This document shows, piece after piece, positions 7,080 to 8,611 of a DNA stretch of 8,611 nt. Position 1 is the stretch's first letter. The number at the start of each line of letters is the position of its first letter. The position numbers and the translations under genes are program-made. The notes beneath the pieces were generated by a model. It saw only the letters and a list, made by a program, of their open reading frames with translations, made no database searches and was not told the DNA's origin. Source of the stretch: an uncultured Bacteroidales bacterium (lineage in GTDB: Bacteria; Bacteroidota; Bacteroidia; Bacteroidales; UBA932); NCBI GenBank assembly GCA_905234775.1, contig CAJOJC010000057.1, positions 1 to 8,611 on the forward strand. Reading direction: 5' to 3'.

Positions 7080-7979
7080 AATTTGCAGTGCGGCGACGCG
7101 GTCCCTTTCGAGCTGACTCTTCAGCTCGTCAAATGAATTGAAGCGGATTTCGTCGCGGAGTTTTCGGACGAAAGAAACCTTGAGGTCGAGACCATATATC
7201 ATTTCGTCGAAGTCGAAGATATTGCTCTCGATTTTTTCGTTGTGGTCGATATTGGTCATGCCCCACAACTGCCGGCCGTCGACCTCTACCCTGCTAAGAT
7301 ATGCTCCCGCCTTGGGCAAACACTTCAGCGGTTCGCGAAGTTTCATGTTCGCCGTCGGGAAACCTATCGTCCGGCCCATCATGTTTCCGCTCACCACCAC
7401 CCCGCTCAGGCTGTACTCGTAACCCAGCATCGCGCTGGCCGCCTCAACGTCTCCCGACGCCAGCGCTTTTCGTATTTTCGTCGACGAAATGGTGTAATCA
7501 TAGTCGTCACCACCGACCTGATCGGTGGTCCTGGATGCCCGATCGGGGTCGGGCATGACGTGGGGGGATACGACCAGCGCTTCTAGACCGGCAGCGTCAG
7601 CTAGTTTTGCTATTTCATTAGTGGATAATTGATCGCTGCCGAACCGATTGTCGTACCCCAGGACGATGGAGCTGACGTCATAGTCGCGGCGAAGAAGATC
7701 GAGGTACTGGGAGGCGGTGAGGGCGGCGAAGTCGCGGGTGAAGGGCAGGACGATGACATCGTCTACCCCAAGCGCCTTGAGAAGAGCGGTCTTCTCGTCG
7801 AGCGAGCTGAGCAGCCTGAGGCCGCGCGGATCCTTTCCGAGGACGACCCGCGGGTGGGGCCAGAATGTGATGACGAGACTCTGCTCGCCCCGCTCTCGCG
7901 CGGTTTTCAGCAGAGTCTCTATCACTGCACGGTGTCCTAGATGGACTCCGTCAAAAAAGCCTGTTGAAGCTACAGCCAT
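7068..7979 (-). CDS. ribF: Bifunctional riboflavin kinase / FMN adenylyltransferase (FAD synthetase)
   Basis: The 303-residue cytoplasmic enzyme converts riboflavin to FMN and then FAD using ATP. The N-terminal adenylyltransferase domain shows TGFFDGVHLGHR (6-17, with the HxGH nucleotide-binding motif), PHP (41-43), GYDNRFG (108-114) and ISSTKIR (164-170). The C-terminal kinase domain (~185-303) shows GRTIGFPTAN (202-211, PTAN motif) and Glu251 before NIFDFD, aligning with the catalytic base. The chain starts very close to the first motif, so the usual short N-terminal lead is absent; no better start was found. Its ATG overlaps the end of the upstream phosphorylase gene by 10 bases, suggesting translational coupling. 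Two oddities: residues 142-157 are encoded by a 48-base double hairpin, and the stretch from NID (243-245) to Glu251 is about seven residues shorter than usual, with Asp where NIG normally has Gly. The final Ala-Thr-Gly-stop is encoded by a copy of the intergenic palindrome. Confidence 0.93.
   Translation of the reverse strand: MAVASTGFFDGVHLGHRAVIETLLKTARERGEQSLVITFWPHPRVVLGKDPRGLRLLSSLDEKTALLKALGVDDVIVLPFTRDFAALTASQYLDLLRRDYDVSSIVLGYDNRFGSDQLSTNEIAKLADAAGLEALVVSPHVMPDPDRASRTTDQVGGDDYDYTISSTKIRKALASGDVEAASAMLGYEYSLSGVVVSGNMMGRTIGFPTANMKLREPLKCLPKAGAYLSRVEVDGRQLWGMTNIDHNEKIESNIFDFDEMIYGLDLKVSFVRKLRDEIRFNSFDELKSQLERDRVAALQIATG
7509..7556. repeat. Tandem double-hairpin (REP-like) element inserted in frame in ribF
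   Basis: Two perfect 8-base stems stand side by side: ACCACCGA (7509-7516) with TCGGTGGT (7522-7529), loop CCTGA; and ATGCCCGA (7535-7542) with TCGGGCAT (7549-7556), loop TCGGGG. They are separated by five bases. The whole unit is exactly 48 bases and encodes 16 residues of RibF (142-157, MPDPDRASRTTDQVGG) in codon register. RibF is about 16 residues longer here, between RFG and ISST, than the E. coli protein as I remember it. This is what an in-frame insertion of a dispersed palindromic element would look like. Confidence 0.65.
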
Positions 7980-8611
7980 CTGACGACGGGGAAATCCTGA
8001 CGGTGAGGAAGGAGGTCGTTCTTAGGGTAGATACGGGTACCTACCTGGTACATACCCGTCCTCTCAGGGAGAACCGTCACGCGGAAGGTAGCAATACCGT
8101 TCTCATAGCTTACCAGCTCGAACGGAGCTACTTCCTGGATGTGGTGATTGCCCTTGACGTCGGTCGAGGTAAAGATCATCTCCACTCCGATGTCTTCCGG
8201 CTTGATACGTCCGAGATCGATCTGGACCTCGCCTGTGAGAAGATTTTCCTGAGAAAGAACGTAGGATGCGCTCGGCTGGGTATAGGAGACGATACGCATG
8301 TTGTTCCATTCTTCCGCCATGAACTGCTTCCAGTCTGCAATCTCACGCGCGACTGCGGCTCCGTCTGCGGCAAGCTTGGAATAGCGCTCTGCCTGAGGAA
8401 CGTAATACTGGTTGCAGTAGTCAGTAAGCATACGGTTGGTAGTGAAGTTCGAAGCTACCTTCGCGATAGTGTTCTTGATGTAGCCTATCCACTTCACGGG
8501 CAGGCCGGACTGCTTGTCGACATCGTAATAGTCGGGAGCGATTTCGTTCTCGATAGTCGCATAGATAGTCGCGGCATCCAGCTCGTTCTGGTAGTTCTGG
8601 TCGTCGTAGGT
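7970..8611 (-). CDS. glgP: Alpha-glucan (glycogen/maltodextrin) phosphorylase, C-terminal 213 residues
   Basis: The frame is open from the right edge to a TAG at 7972-7970; the N-terminal part lies outside the window. It begins TYDDQNYQNELDAATIYATI, continues through APDYYD, GLPVKWIGYIKNTIA and FTTNRMLTDYCNQYY, and ends RIYPKNDLLPHRQDFP followed by VVRWL. These match the C-terminus of the alpha-glucan phosphorylase type (GT35, TIGR02094-like, roughly 850 residues) that Bacteroidota use to release glucose 1-phosphate from glycogen. The GTG at 8497 is an internal valine codon (GLPV-KWIG), not a start, since conserved sequence continues upstream of it. The catalytic pyridoxal phosphate lysine cannot be checked because it should lie outside the window or upstream of this part. 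The stop overlaps the ribF start by 10 bases, so the two are probably co-transcribed, though their functions are not obviously linked. Confidence 0.88.
   Translation of the reverse strand, partial: TYDDQNYQNELDAATIYATIENEIAPDYYDVDKQSGLPVKWIGYIKNTIAKVASNFTTNRMLTDYCNQYYVPQAERYSKLAADGAAVAREIADWKQFMAEEWNNMRIVSYTQPSASYVLSQENLLTGEVQIDLGRIKPEDIGVEMIFTSTDVKGNHHIQEVAPFELVSYENGIATFRVTVLPERTGMYQVGTRIYPKNDLLPHRQDFPVVRWL

Noticed and set aside
1..8611. tRNA, rRNA, CRISPR array, insertion sequence or riboswitch
   Set aside because: No cloverleaf, ribosomal RNA stretch, regularly spaced repeat, transposase or recognisable riboswitch was seen on reading both strands.

Overview
The window looks like chromosomal (probably metagenome-assembled) DNA from a member of the Bacteroidales. 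The signs are: an M49 dipeptidyl peptidase with the HECLGH motif known from Bacteroides; an alpha-glucan phosphorylase C-terminus of the Bacteroidota type; a secreted protein opening with the 'KNG...NPDGP...NG' block common in this phylum; no clear Shine-Dalgarno sequences; and TAnnTTTG-like -7 boxes. I cannot place it to genus.

Layout. Bases 1-~117 read on the + strand as a mid-gene piece of a PPi-dependent phosphofructokinase. This reading breaks off at about 115-120. From there to 4032 the minus strand holds one uninterrupted reading frame for a very large secreted SpvB/FG-GAP/RHS (YD-repeat) protein. Its C-terminus is not in the window, because the frame runs into antisense of the phosphofructokinase piece and off the left edge. 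A 155-base gap (4033-4187) separates it from a 256-residue secreted/membrane protein of unknown function on the same strand (4188-4958). A 54-base divergent spacer then leads to a complete + strand dipeptidyl peptidase III with a lipoprotein-like signal (5013-7001). A short convergent spacer built of inverted CACAGGAT copies (7003-7079) follows. Last is a minus-strand pair: the C-terminal part of an alpha-glucan phosphorylase (8611 down to 7970), overlapping by 10 bases the bifunctional riboflavin kinase/FAD synthetase ribF (7979 down to 7068).

Functionally this is a mixed neighbourhood: a large surface or secreted RHS protein with a small envelope protein upstream, a peptide-degrading exo-enzyme, and housekeeping glycogen and flavin enzymes. 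Nothing shows that they form one pathway.

The most notable observations are: (1) a 48-base double-hairpin element sitting in frame inside ribF as exactly 16 codons, where the protein is about 16 residues longer than the E. coli enzyme as I recall it; (2) a palindromic repeat between dpp3 and ribF that shares the flank ATGACGTG with that element and supplies the last codons of ribF; (3) the abrupt strand-switching junction between the phosphofructokinase piece and the RHS gene, which may be an assembly chimera; and (4) the large SpvB/RHS protein itself, whose variable tip lies outside the window.
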